Positions 35,456 through 45,042 of a stretch of DNA of 64,000 bases are shown here, piece by piece. The position numbers and the translations under genes are program-made. The notes beneath the pieces are model-generated. The model was not told the DNA's origin and ran no database searches. It was given only the letters and a program-made list of their open reading frames with translations. Source of the stretch: WTKG01 sp963735005 (lineage in GTDB: Bacteria; Actinomycetota; Actinomycetes; Actinomycetales; Demequinaceae); assembly GCA_963735005.1 (NCBI GenBank), contig CAVTJA010000010.1:558001-622000 (forward strand), in the 5' to 3' direction. Numbering within the stretch: the first letter of the stretch is position 1; each line of letters begins with the position of its first letter.

Positions 35456-37567
35456 ATGGCTCGCTTGCCGACGGGGGCGCCGGTGTCGCAAGCTTCGTCG
35501 GCCATTGCGGGATCCGACGCACATCGTCGCCTCGACATTCAGGCGCTCAGGGCCTTGGCCGTCCTTATTGTGGTGGGATTCCACCTTGCGCCTTCTCGGA
35601 TGCCCGGCGGTTACGTCGGCGTCGACGTCTTCTTCGTCATCTCTGGCTTCCTCATTACCGGACACCTGGCGAGGGACGTGGCAAGGTCCGGTCGGGTCCG
35701 CTTCGGCGAGTTCTGGGCGCGCCGGGCCCGGCGCCTGCTTCCCGCATCGCTGACCGTCCTCCTGTGCACCTTCGTCGCCGTGGTGCTGTGGGCCCCGGAG
35801 ACCCAGTGGCAGAGCTTCTTTCGGGGCATTCAAGGCTCGGCGTTCTACATCGAGAACTGGTTCCTAGCGGCCGACGCGGTGGACTACTCGGCCTCGGAGA
35901 ACGCTGCTACTCCCGTGCAACACTTCTGGTCACTGAGCACCGAGGAACAGTTCTACCTTGCCTGGCCGATCGTGATCGGCATCACGGTCTGGTTGTTGAT
36001 GCGCAGGCGAAAGGCCGCGTCCGCCCGCGCGATCGCTGTGCCCCTTGCCGTCCTGTCAGCCGCGTCGTTCGTCTTCTCCGTATGGTTCACCCACGTGTCT
36101 CCCGCGGCCGCATACTTCTCCACCCCCGCGCGTGCCTGGGAATTTGGATTGGGCGGCGTTCTCGCTCTTGCGTCGCCCCTTGCCATCTCCGCGCTCGTGC
36201 GAAAAGTCGTGTTCGGGGTCGGGGTGGCGCTCGTTCTCCTGTGCACCTTCGCCTTCTCGACGTCGACGCCCTTTCCGAGCTACTGGGCCGCGCTCCCAGT
36301 AGCGGCCACGCTCGTCGCGCTCGCCGCGGCGCCCGACGTGTCCGCGGGCGGGCTCCGGCTGCTTGGCACGAAGCCGATTCAATGGATCGGCGACGCCTCG
36401 TACTCGATCTACTTGTGGCACTGGCCGCTCCTAGCGCTGTGGCCCTACGCCGTCGGCAGCCCTCCCTCCGTCGCAGGCAAGGTTGCGATTCTGTTCGCTA
36501 CCTTCGCGCTCGCAGGAGTGTCGTTGAGGTTCATCGAGGACCCGGTTCGCCGTTCTGCCTGGTTGATCAAGCGACGTCCCCGGGTCACCCTTGGCCTCAC
36601 GGCGCTCGCGATGGTTGCTGTCGCGGCGGGTCCGCTTATCGGGAGCGCCGTCGCCGAGCGTGACGCGAGCCTGTCCCCCGACGTTGTCGACCGCCTGTTG
36701 GCGGGAGAGGACGGGATCTGTTATGGCGCGTCGGCGATGGACCCACTGGGGTCCGGGTGCCGACCGCAGAGCGAGGTCGGCATCCTCGTGCCCTCGCCCG
36801 TCAGTTCGCAGCTTGACCGCGCGAAGGCCTGCATGGTGGGCAACGCGGCGGCGAACCTTCACGTGTGCGAGGCGGGTGTGCCGGCGGAGCAGGCGACCGA
36901 GACGATTGCCGTTGTGGGCGATTCTCATGCCGTTCATTGGCTCGACGCTATTGAGCGAATCGCGGACGAGCAGCGCTGGCACATCGTGACCTACTTCAAG
37001 GGCTCGTGCCCTTTCACCCAGGCGGTACGTCGCACGAACGCGACGAACTCCGACAGTTGCGTGGAATGGAATCGGCGCGTGGTTGAGGACCTGGGGTCGC
37101 GGACCGACATCACGCGCGTGTTCGTGTCCGCCTCCAGCAAGAACGGGTTCGTCGGGCTCGATGCCAACGATGAGGACGGGCTGGAGGCCGGTGTGCAGGG
37201 CTATCTTGCCGCGTGGAGTCTTCTGCCGGCCACCGTTCAGCACGTCTACGTCCTTCGGGACATCCCTCGCCCCCGGCCCGACGTCATCGACTGCCTCGCG
37301 CGCCTCTCGCTGAGCCAGCAACTTGCGCCCGGCGCCTGCGCGCAGCCGGCGGACGAGGCCCTGCTCGTCGATCCGGAGGCCATCGCCGCGGAAGGTGCGG
37401 GCCCCAAGGTCACCTCCGTCGATCTGTCCGACTTCTTCTGCAGGGACGGGCAATGCCTTGCCGTTATTGGCAATGCTGTGGTGTATCGGGACGGGCACCA
37501 CATGACGGCGTCGTACTCCAAGAGCCTCGCGCCCTATTTGTGGCGACAGATCGCCGATGCGCCCTAA
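35456..37567 (+). CDS. Membrane O-acyltransferase with SGNH domain (OafA-like), copy 2
   Basis: A 703-residue paralog of the preceding gene with the same order of domains. The membrane part has RALAVLIVVGFHLAP, GGYVGVDVFFVISGFLIT and SLSTEEQFYLAWP; the SGNH domain has AVVGDSHAVHWLDAIE and YRDGHHMTASY. AAGGAAGGA precedes ATG 35456. Two intact copies may modify different positions or sugars, or may have different chain-length acyl donors. The fragment just downstream shows that a third copy once existed here. Confidence 0.92.
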   Translation: MARLPTGAPVSQASSAIAGSDAHRRLDIQALRALAVLIVVGFHLAPSRMPGGYVGVDVFFVISGFLITGHLARDVARSGRVRFGEFWARRARRLLPASLTVLLCTFVAVVLWAPETQWQSFFRGIQGSAFYIENWFLAADAVDYSASENAATPVQHFWSLSTEEQFYLAWPIVIGITVWLLMRRRKAASARAIAVPLAVLSAASFVFSVWFTHVSPAAAYFSTPARAWEFGLGGVLALASPLAISALVRKVVFGVGVALVLLCTFAFSTSTPFPSYWAALPVAATLVALAAAPDVSAGGLRLLGTKPIQWIGDASYSIYLWHWPLLALWPYAVGSPPSVAGKVAILFATFALAGVSLRFIEDPVRRSAWLIKRRPRVTLGLTALAMVAVAAGPLIGSAVAERDASLSPDVVDRLLAGEDGICYGASAMDPLGSGCRPQSEVGILVPSPVSSQLDRAKACMVGNAAANLHVCEAGVPAEQATETIAVVGDSHAVHWLDAIERIADEQRWHIVTYFKGSCPFTQAVRRTNATNSDSCVEWNRRVVEDLGSRTDITRVFVSASSKNGFVGLDANDEDGLEAGVQGYLAAWSLLPATVQHVYVLRDIPRPRPDVIDCLARLSLSQQLAPGACAQPADEALLVDPEAIAAEGAGPKVTSVDLSDFFCRDGQCLAVIGNAVVYRDGHHMTASYSKSLAPYLWRQIADAP

Positions 37568-37622
37568 CGACGACGCGGGGTGAACTGCCGGTCTCGATTG
37601 GCATGTCCATGGGTGTCTCGAA

Positions 37623-37781
37623 AGTGCGGACGTCGACGCGGAGACGTGCTACCCCGTGGTCAACGGTGTGCTGATCTATCAGGACGCGCGAGGGCACCTC
37701 AGCGCGACGTGGGCGATTACTCTCGTCGAGCCGCTCCTCGACCGCGTTCCGCCCGAGTTCTTCACAGAGACGAAGCACTGA
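37623..37781 (+). pseudogene. 3' remnant of a third OafA/SGNH acyltransferase gene
   Basis: In one frame, 37647-37781 reads CYPVVNGVLIYQDARGHLSA and continues to a stop after FFTETKH. This aligns with the last ~45 residues of the two acyltransferases upstream (for example CLAVIGNAVVYRDGHHMTAS), including the VxG...VYxD pattern but with Gly-His where the others have His-His/Asn-His. There is no start codon or membrane part, so it is a decayed or recombined tail. It explains the otherwise empty 220 bp before the convergent glycosyltransferase gene. Confidence 0.7.
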
Positions 37782-37791
37782 CGGGAAATCG

Positions 37792-39810
37792 CTAGCGAGC
37801 GAGAGCTTCGGTACCCGAGCCCTTCGCGCCGAATCTCCGAACCTCATCCAGGCTGACCTTGGGAAGCATGGAGAGCGTTCCGCCGATCGTCGCGTCGACC
37901 AGGTCCACTCCCCGTTCTGTGAGCGCGTCCCTCACCACCTCGAAGCCAAATCGGCCCGGACCGTCGGGCGCCCAGGTGCGATCCAGCGAGTCGGGATTGG
38001 TCGTGAGTGATGCGTGCTTCTCCGCGGCGTAGAAGTATGAGCCGCGGGGACTCGTGTAGTTGGAATCGCACCCGACGAGAACGATGCGGTTCGCGCCGAG
38101 GTGGAGCGCGAGAGGCACGCCGACCGTGAGCACCCCCGTGTGGGAGTCGACGAGCGGTCCGTAGAGGTCGAGTCCAGGAACGCCCGTGTGGTCGAGGCGC
38201 TGCTTGAGGGGCTTCTCGAAGAGGAAATAGTTCACGGAGTAGGGACGCAGTTCGGAGAGAGTCTCGATGTAGGGCTTGAAGTAGTAGGAGATCCACAGTT
38301 GCGGGCGATGCCGCTTCGCGAGCAACGCGTCGAGATACGCCCGCGGCAGTTCGGGCCGAGGGATGTGCCAACCGCCGAAGAGCATGTGCGACGCAATCAC
38401 CAGGTGATCGGGGCGTATGTCGTCGAAGTCGTCATGGTTGATGAACCAGTTGAAGGCGACCTTCTCGAGGCCGTCAAAGGCGCCCATGTCGGTCTCGGAG
38501 AGCGAGGGTCCGTTCCCGATGAGCGCCACGGTTCCGCCTCTGAGCTTTCCCCGTACGGCATCGAGATTCTTCCCCTCGGACGCTCGGAACGACGAAATGC
38601 GTGCGCGCGCGATTCCGCCAAGGTAGAGGCTCTGCCACAGCGCCCAGGTGGCGCTGTATTCCTTCTCCCCCTTCTTCAGCCTGCGGAGGTCTTCGTCGTC
38701 GAGGAGCTCGGAGTTGATGAAGGCGTACCAGGGCTTCGGGCCCGTCACGTGCAGGATCTTCACGGCGCCGAGTTCCGCTGGGTAGTGACGTTCGACCAAC
38801 GTCTTGATGCAGTTGTAGTTCTGCGGGAGTAGTTCGACGTCTTCGGTCGCGAGGAACAGATTCCAGAACTTCTGGTCGGCGAAGTGGGCGATGTCGGGAT
38901 CGTCGCACTCGTTGACGGTGGCGAGGACCCGCTCGGCGCGCGCGACCGCCTGCGGTCCACGCGCGGATCGCGGGAGTGCGATCACGCCCGAGTTGATGAC
39001 GGGTCGATTCGTTGTTCTGCAGATGGACGCGTAGGGCCGCTCACCGATGTCGGGAACAACCTTGATCCGATCGTTCGACCACAGGGGAGAGATGTCGCCC
39101 AGGATGATGAGGTCGGAGTCAAGGATGATCACCCACGAGGGCTCGGCGAAACCCAAGGCCCCGAGCGTGAGATACCCGAGGGCGCCGACCCTCCTGTGGT
39201 TGTAGTGCTCGTCGGAGAAGGCGATGGTGTACTTCTCGGTGGATTCCCGAAGGAACTCGAAGCGGGGGTAGAGGTCGAGGAGTCGGGCTTGGGCCAGATC
39301 GGACAGCCCGCCATCGTGATAGACGACGAAGCGATTCGCGAAGTCGGGGTAGACCTTGAGCATGCTGAGCACGAGGGCTTCGAGGCCGGGACCGTACTTG
39401 TCGTTGCAAACCGCGACGAACACGGCGTCCTTCGGCGGAGGCTCGTACGTGACGCTTTCCCGGAAGACGGCGTGCACGTAGCGGCCCTCGTGGATTGCCG
39501 ACAGCGCCCGCTCTGGTCCGGTGGCAGAGACTCCGAGGGCGCTGTTCGTCTTGCGGCGGTGCATGAGTGACAGGGCGTGGGCCGAGTAGCGGCCGCGTTC
39601 GGAACCGTCGTTCGACCTCCCGCGATGCCTGAGCACGAACCTGATTCGCCGCGCGGCGCGTCTCGCAAGTCGTGCAGCATTTCGCGCCGAACGTCGCACG
39701 GGGGCGATCGCCTTGCGCCAGCGCCACGCGAGTGCCGTCGCAATCGCGGGGAGCCCGCCACGGAGAGTCGAGGCAAGGCGTCCGTGGCGCGGCGTGCGAT
39801 CGGTCGTCAT
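37792..39810 (-). CDS. GT8-like glycosyltransferase fused to an MptE/DUF115- or GT42-like domain
   Basis: A 672-residue protein from ATG 39810 (the frame is open to 40122, but the upstream part has no family-like start). After a basic N-terminal ~80 residues, a GT8-like domain spans about 110-380, with VCNDKYGPGLEALVLSML and the DxD motif VIILDSDLIILGDISPLW. The C-terminal ~250 residues form a Rossmann-like domain with VALIGNGPSLSETD and, later, SHTGVLTVGVPLALHLGAN followed by IVLVGCDSNY. That pattern is shared by MptE-like DUF115 domains (as in Maf flagellin glycosylation proteins) and by GT42 sialyltransferases (Cst-type). A nonulosonate transferase role is attractive here but unproven. Confidence 0.72.
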   Translation of the reverse strand: MTTDRTPRHGRLASTLRGGLPAIATALAWRWRKAIAPVRRSARNAARLARRAARRIRFVLRHRGRSNDGSERGRYSAHALSLMHRRKTNSALGVSATGPERALSAIHEGRYVHAVFRESVTYEPPPKDAVFVAVCNDKYGPGLEALVLSMLKVYPDFANRFVVYHDGGLSDLAQARLLDLYPRFEFLRESTEKYTIAFSDEHYNHRRVGALGYLTLGALGFAEPSWVIILDSDLIILGDISPLWSNDRIKVVPDIGERPYASICRTTNRPVINSGVIALPRSARGPQAVARAERVLATVNECDDPDIAHFADQKFWNLFLATEDVELLPQNYNCIKTLVERHYPAELGAVKILHVTGPKPWYAFINSELLDDEDLRRLKKGEKEYSATWALWQSLYLGGIARARISSFRASEGKNLDAVRGKLRGGTVALIGNGPSLSETDMGAFDGLEKVAFNWFINHDDFDDIRPDHLVIASHMLFGGWHIPRPELPRAYLDALLAKRHRPQLWISYYFKPYIETLSELRPYSVNYFLFEKPLKQRLDHTGVPGLDLYGPLVDSHTGVLTVGVPLALHLGANRIVLVGCDSNYTSPRGSYFYAAEKHASLTTNPDSLDRTWAPDGPGRFGFEVVRDALTERGVDLVDATIGGTLSMLPKVSLDEVRRFGAKGSGTEALAR

Positions 39811-39904
39811 GCGTCGTGCCCTTTCCTCAGGCTTTCGAGTGCGGCGATCGACTGAGTCGACGCGATGGGCCCCCCAGAAGTCCTCATGGTGAACACCCGT
39901 GGCT

Positions 39905-39927
39905 GCATCGGCCAGCGTAGCCGATGC
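39905..39927 (-). terminator. Hairpin downstream of the sulfotransferase-like gene
   Basis: GCATCGGC-CAGCGTA-GCCGATGC forms a perfect 8-bp stem with a 7-nt loop, ending 6 bp before the stop of the minus-strand gene at 39933. There is no T-run, so it is a hairpin-type terminator candidate only. It sits between that gene and the GT8 gene in the same direction. Confidence 0.55.
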
Positions 39928-39932
39928 GCGGG

Positions 39933-42077
39933 TCAGGTGCTCCAGCGAACGGGAAGGACCCACGTTCCCACGGGGCCTGCCGGCGACGAGGTCGCCGGTC
40001 CCGTTGCTGCGAGAACCATCTCGGCGAGCAGGTCCGCCCCGCAGGGGGCTCGCACCATTGTGACCACCGGAGACGAACGCGAAACGTCGCCTTCGACCAG
40101 CTGGTCGTGGCGCAGACCCCACGTCGTCAGGAGGGTTTCGAGCAGTTCGCGCTGTCGCGTGATGCGCTCGCTCAACTCGTCGGGCAGGCGTACCCGGTCA
40201 TCGTGGCCATCGCGGAGCGCCCGCCTCGCCGACACGACGGCCGGCTCGGCGACCAGGGCTCGGAAGTCCCGCGGATCGACGAAGAGGCCGTCGAGACTCA
40301 CGGCAAGCGCCGAGACGATGGCGGTGACCTGGGCTCCGAGGCGTGTGGTCGCGTTGGCGCCGACCCCGACGAGGCGCACACGCCGAGAGTCCAGGGCGAG
40401 TGACCACGCACGGGCGGCGCGCGCATAGGTCGCGAGCGGCGGGATGAGCGCGCGAAGAGCGAGGTGCGCGACGTCGTCATCATCGGGAACGCGCCGCGCT
40501 TCCTCCTCCTTGGCAATGAATCTGTGGCGCTCCACCTTGTCGAGCGCCCGCTCTGCCCAGGGAACAAGCGGCAGGGTCTCGCCAGCCAAGACAGCCTCTT
40601 GCCACGCGGCAACAACGATGTCGCGCACGGGCGGGACGGGAATCTTGATCACGGCGCGAGAAGGAAGCCCATGAGCAAAGCGCGCCGCGGCACCCGCGTC
40701 GTCGTCCGGATTCCATCGAAGCACTGTGCTAGTCGCGCGGCGACGCCCTGAGGCGTGATGAGCTGCCTCGGTGCCGGTATCCGTCAGGGCAAGCCAGATG
40801 GATGGTCGGGGAGCGAAGAAGAAAGCGCGCCGAGGTGGCGTGAGCACCGGCAATTCCGCGTCCACGGAAGATTGCGAGCCGTCGCCCCGGTCGCCCCCGT
40901 CGCCGTCGGCTTCCTCGCCCCTCCGTTCCGGCAGGGGAACCCCTCGCTTGCGGCGTGGTCGGTCGAAGTTGACACCCGCCTTGATCGCGCTCGACAGCAA
41001 CCCGCGAGCCGCCAGGACGACAAGATCGGTGGGAAGTTCGGCTAGGTCGTGGACGCGCTCGACGTCCGACCCGCTGGGGTCGGCGACCGGACGGAGAAGA
41101 CTCTCGTCACCAACGAGTCGAACTCCCCCGCGACGAATCGCCTCAAGCGCCCGATCGGCGTCTCGGATGGCCGCCTCCCTCGCGCTGCCCGAAAGGCGCA
41201 GGTGGGCTTCGCCCGTCGGCACCTCCCGATCCCGTTGAACGGCTGCCACCATTCCGCCGTTGACGAGCGTCAAGTAGGCGAGGGGCGGTACGGAGCCTTC
41301 GGGAAGTCGAGCATTCACCAGACGAACGAACTCAGCTTCCATGGCGGTAAGGGTGCGATTCAGGCGGTCTCCGGAGGAGGCGGCGCGGTCGAGGAGGACG
41401 CCCTGCGGCACGTCAAGCAGGTCCTCGAAGGCGGCGAACAGGGCTGAAGGCTGTGCCGGATCGAGCGCCACCACAGTCAGGTTGGAGCCGCCGACCACGG
41501 CGGACCACCTGCCAATGACGTCCGCGAGATCGTGCCGTGGTCGGAAGCTCGGCGTCGAAACCGGGGCGTCTCCGCCTGGCCCCGGAACGATGGCTTCGCC
41601 AACCCAATCGTCGAAGGAGCGCGCGTAGTGGCTCTTCACGTATTGCTGCCAGGCCGACGCGTAGACGCGACTCACGTCGCGCGCCGTGATGACCACGTGC
41701 ACGGGTCCCGTGGCGCGAAGGGAGCCAACGATGTCGTCGATTTCTCCGGGCGTCGCACCGCCAACCAGTTCGTAACTGATGAGCGCTCGCTTCGGTTTGT
41801 TCGTCGCGATCTCGTCGACGACGGCCTGCCAGTCGTCCTTCGACGGTGGCCGACTGTGGGCGCCGTCGGAGTGGGCGTACATCGCCGCGAAGGCGGACTT
41901 GTGATTGCGGCCTGTCCCCGGGTACAGCACGCCGTACTGCGCGAGCGTTTCCCGACTCGAACGAAGCGCCTCCTGTATGGCGGTCGTTCCGGTCTTGGGA
42001 AGCCCCACATGGAGGATGCGTGAACTTTGTGCCGTCGGCTCGCAGACCCGAAGCCGGGACGACGAGGAGTTCGCCAT
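39933..42077 (-). CDS. Sulfotransferase-like protein with long unassigned C-terminal region
   Basis: A 714-residue protein. Residues about 20-330 resemble a PAPS-dependent sulfotransferase: RILHVGLPKTGTTAIQEAL is the 5'-phosphosulfate loop and VHVVITARDVSRVYASAWQ contains the 3'-phosphate-binding Arg/Ser region. A charged, low-complexity linker (about 375-405, PRRKRG...EEADGDGGDRGDG) joins a C-terminal half of about 300 residues that I do not recognise; it has no clear membrane helices. It is divergent from a related gene at 42155 and close to a PAPS-forming gene set, which supports a sulfation role. Possible substrate: the exported glycan. Confidence 0.75.
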   Translation of the reverse strand: MANSSSSRLRVCEPTAQSSRILHVGLPKTGTTAIQEALRSSRETLAQYGVLYPGTGRNHKSAFAAMYAHSDGAHSRPPSKDDWQAVVDEIATNKPKRALISYELVGGATPGEIDDIVGSLRATGPVHVVITARDVSRVYASAWQQYVKSHYARSFDDWVGEAIVPGPGGDAPVSTPSFRPRHDLADVIGRWSAVVGGSNLTVVALDPAQPSALFAAFEDLLDVPQGVLLDRAASSGDRLNRTLTAMEAEFVRLVNARLPEGSVPPLAYLTLVNGGMVAAVQRDREVPTGEAHLRLSGSAREAAIRDADRALEAIRRGGVRLVGDESLLRPVADPSGSDVERVHDLAELPTDLVVLAARGLLSSAIKAGVNFDRPRRKRGVPLPERRGEEADGDGGDRGDGSQSSVDAELPVLTPPRRAFFFAPRPSIWLALTDTGTEAAHHASGRRRATSTVLRWNPDDDAGAAARFAHGLPSRAVIKIPVPPVRDIVVAAWQEAVLAGETLPLVPWAERALDKVERHRFIAKEEEARRVPDDDDVAHLALRALIPPLATYARAARAWSLALDSRRVRLVGVGANATTRLGAQVTAIVSALAVSLDGLFVDPRDFRALVAEPAVVSARRALRDGHDDRVRLPDELSERITRQRELLETLLTTWGLRHDQLVEGDVSRSSPVVTMVRAPCGADLLAEMVLAATGPATSSPAGPVGTWVLPVRWST

Positions 42078-42154
42078 GGTGAGAGCCTAATACGGCCCCT
42101 TGGATAGGCTGGTACGCGGCGACTCCCCGAGCGAAGGATGAAGGCAGTGACGAC

Positions 42155-43255
42155 ATGAGCGATGGCGTGCCGGACCCCTCCAGCCTTCCGCGTCCGGGTT
42201 CCGTGGTGGTGCACATCGGCATGCCCAAGACGGGGACAACGGCGATTCAGCACATCGCCTCTCGCCGCCGCGATCAGTTGCTTGCCCATGGGGTCTGCTA
42301 CCCCGGGGATCGCATCAATCATCGCGTCGCGGCGAACGCGCTCATGGCGCGAAGCACCGTCACGCAGCCGCCGCCCTCGATGGATCACTGGACTGCCATT
42401 CGCGAGGAGATGGACGATCACCCGGACAAGATTCGCTGGCTGAGCTACGAACAGTTCGTGCAGGCGGACGACGAGGTGGCCGAGCGCGTCGTTGGCGCCC
42501 TCGGCGGTCCGGTCACGGTGGTCATCACGGCACGCGCCGTGGAACAGATGGTGATCTCGGCGTGGCAACAGTGGGTCAAGGAGGGTGATTCGACCACGCT
42601 CGATGACTGGGTAGCGGGCGTTGTCGGGGGGGCGCCGACGGACCCCAGCGCGAGCCGCTTCCTTCGCAGGCACGACACGGGCGCTCTCGCGCGACGCTGG
42701 GGCTCGTTGGTTGGCCCGCAGAACACCTGGCTGGTACTGCCCGACCCTGGAAGGCGCGCGGCGCTGTTCGAGGCCTTCTCTTTGCTGTTGAGCCTGCCCA
42801 AGGACGTGCTGGAACCTGGACCGCTGTCCGGGGCCGCGATCAATCGCGGGCTGGTTCACGACGAGATCGAACTCGTTCGTTGGTTCAACGAGCTGGCGCG
42901 CGCGGAGTTGGACCCCTCGGCGGCCCGCAGCGCTTCTAGGCTGATGCAACGCGGCGCCATTGCCCAGTTGCAGCGTCATCGCGACCCGGGTGCGAGCTTT
43001 CCACCGGAAATCGATGGACGCTGGGCGAGCCGGATCGCCTCGATGGGCGCGGCGGCCGCCGAGGAAGTCAGGGGAAGCGGCATCAACGTCGTCGGGAACC
43101 TCGACGTCTTGAGTGCGGTGTCCCGGGGGAGCAAGCGGCGAGGGCGCCGTCGCCACACCGACGAGAGAGGCTTCGATCGAGAGATGGTCGCCCACGTCGT
43201 CTTGGGTCTGGTGCGACAGGCACGCCTCGACCAGGAGCGGTCCGAGCGCGGATAG
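42155..43255 (+). CDS. Sulfotransferase-like protein
   Basis: A 366-residue paralog of the N-terminal half of the divergent gene. VVVHIGMPKTGTTAIQHIA is the phosphosulfate loop, and VTVVITARAVEQMVISAWQQ holds the second PAPS-contact segment. The two proteins also share the YPG(D/T) and DDWV landmarks, so they are homologous rather than merely similar in fold. AAGGATGAAGG precedes ATG 42155. The gene is followed by cysQ-, cysD-, cysN- and cysC-like genes that would make and recycle PAPS. Intact. Confidence 0.82.
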   Translation: MSDGVPDPSSLPRPGSVVVHIGMPKTGTTAIQHIASRRRDQLLAHGVCYPGDRINHRVAANALMARSTVTQPPPSMDHWTAIREEMDDHPDKIRWLSYEQFVQADDEVAERVVGALGGPVTVVITARAVEQMVISAWQQWVKEGDSTTLDDWVAGVVGGAPTDPSASRFLRRHDTGALARRWGSLVGPQNTWLVLPDPGRRAALFEAFSLLLSLPKDVLEPGPLSGAAINRGLVHDEIELVRWFNELARAELDPSAARSASRLMQRGAIAQLQRHRDPGASFPPEIDGRWASRIASMGAAAAEEVRGSGINVVGNLDVLSAVSRGSKRRGRRRHTDERGFDREMVAHVVLGLVRQARLDQERSERG

Positions 43256-43370
43256 GTTGGGCCTATGCGGGTGCGGATCGACGCGGCCGATGCTCGTCGC
43301 GCTGACGCCTCATGTCGGCACCCGGCGCCCTGATATGGTCGCCCGGAAGCACACGAATCGAAGGGGATCC

Positions 43371-44138
43371 ATGGGCACCGTGAGCGACGCGCGGGCTGCC
43401 GCGCGCATCGCCGCCGAGGCCGGAGAAGCCCTCGTTGCGCTCCGGGCCGACACGGAGGACGGGATCGACAACGTCGAGCGCGGCAGGCGCGGCGATGTCG
43501 CTTCGCAGGACCTCATCGCAACGGCGCTCGCGCGAGCTTTCCCGAACGATGCCGTCCTCAGCGAGGAGTCCACGGACAGCGCAGCGCGACTTGGGGCGGA
43601 CCGCGTGTGGATCGTCGATCCGCTCGACGGAACCCGCGAATACGGCGAGGGCAGGGCCGATTGGGCCGTGCATGTGGCCCTTTGGGAGCAAGGCGACCTC
43701 AGCGCTGGCGCCGTCGCCATCCCCGCAGAGGGGATCGTGCTGAGCACGGAAACGGCGCCCGCCCTCGGCGCGCGGGTTCCCGGGCAGGTGCGTCTCGCCG
43801 TGAGCCGTTCCCGCCCCCCGGCAATCACCGAGGCGGTTCGATCAGGCTTGGGCGCGGAGCTGGTGCAAATGGGCTCGGCCGGCGTGAAGATCGCGGCCGT
43901 CACGCGCGGCACGGTCGATGCGTATGTCCACGCGGGGGGGCAATACGAGTGGGACTCCGCGGCGCCGGTCGCCGTTGCGCGCGCCGCAGGGCTCCACGCG
44001 AGCCGTATCGACGGCAGTCCTCTCCTCTACAATATGCCCGACCCCTATCTTCCCGACCTCGTCGTCTGTCGCCCCGAGTTCGCCGACCAGATCCTTGCCC
44101 TTATTGCCGCCGCCGCCGCCACTGGAGGGCCCGCATGA
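43371..44138 (+). CDS. cysQ: Inositol-monophosphatase-family 3'(2'),5'-bisphosphate nucleotidase (CysQ-like)
   Basis: A 255-residue Mg-dependent phosphatase. The metal-binding motif DPLDGTREYGEG and the second motif EWDSAAPVAVARAAGL are clear; LSEES gives the first metal-site Glu pair. CysQ-type enzymes turn PAP, the by-product of sulfotransferases, to AMP. That role fits its place between sulfotransferase-like genes and cysD. AAGGGGA precedes ATG 43371; the frame is open upstream without a good start. Its stop overlaps the cysD start (ATGA). Confidence 0.85.
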   Translation: MGTVSDARAAARIAAEAGEALVALRADTEDGIDNVERGRRGDVASQDLIATALARAFPNDAVLSEESTDSAARLGADRVWIVDPLDGTREYGEGRADWAVHVALWEQGDLSAGAVAIPAEGIVLSTETAPALGARVPGQVRLAVSRSRPPAITEAVRSGLGAELVQMGSAGVKIAAVTRGTVDAYVHAGGQYEWDSAAPVAVARAAGLHASRIDGSPLLYNMPDPYLPDLVVCRPEFADQILALIAAAAATGGPA

Positions 44139-45042
44139 GTAGCCCGCATGTCCTGAGCCAGTTTGAAGCGCTCGAGGCCGAGGCGATCCACATCGTGCGC
44201 GAGGTGGTCGCCCAAATGGAGCGGCCCGGCTCTGCTGTTTTCGGGCGGCAAGGACTCGGCGTGCCTGCTCGAGGTGGCCGCGCGAGCGTTCGCGCCAGCG
44301 CCGATTCCCATGCCCGTGGTTCACATAGACACGGGCCACAACTTCCCAGAGGTGATCGCCTTCCGAGACCAGATGGTCGCGAAGTACGGGCTGACGCTCG
44401 TGGTCGGCTCGGTGCAGGACGCCATCGATCGCGGGGTGGTGCGGCGCCGAGCCCAACGGCTCCCGCAACCGCATCCAGACCCCCGTCCTGCTCGAGACCA
44501 TCGAGACGAATCGGTTTGACGCCTGCCTGGGCGGCGCGCGACGCGACGAGGAAAAGGCTCGAGCGAAGGAGCGTGTGTTTTCCTTCCGCGATGGGTTCGG
44601 ACAGTGGGATCCCCGCAACCAGCGGCCAGAGCTGTGGAGCCTCTACAACGGCCGGGTTCACTCCGGCGAGACCATCCGCGTCTTCCCCTTGTCGAACTGG
44701 ACGGAGCTCGACGTCTGGGGATACATTCGCGCGCGCGACGTCGCCGTCCCCAGCATCTACCTCGCCCACGAGCGCGAGGTCTTCGAGCGCGACGGCATGC
44801 TGATGGCGGCGAACGAGTTCTGCCAACCGCGCGAGGGAGAGGTGGTGGAGACGCGCATGGTTCGTTACCGGACCGTCGGCGACGCGAGCCTCACCGCGGC
44901 GGTGGCTTCCGAGGCGGACACGGTGGACAAGGTCATCGAGGAGACCGCCGCCACACGTCTTACCGAGCGCGGGGCCACGCGTGGCGACGACCGCGTGAGC
45001 GAGGCGGCCATGGAGGATCGCAAGAAGGAAGGGTACTTCTAG
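44135..45042 (+). CDS. cysD: Sulfate adenylyltransferase subunit 2 (two frameshifts)
   Basis: About 300 residues of the PP-loop ATP sulfurylase catalytic subunit, which makes APS from sulfate and ATP with CysN. After removing an extra G at about 44232, the PP-loop LLFSGGKDSACLLE appears, followed by HIDTGHNFPEVI. A second extra base at about 44447 restores AEPNGSRNRIQTPVLLETIE. The rest is intact, with GGARRDEEKARAKERVFSFR, FPLSNWTELDVW and the C-terminal EDRKKEGYF. Both breaks are run-length errors, so the gene is probably functional. It overlaps cysN by one base. Confidence 0.92.

Noticed and set aside
43256..43370. A SAM or other sulfur riboswitch before the cys genes
   Set aside because: The leader is short and shows no conserved riboswitch core or terminator/anti-terminator pair.
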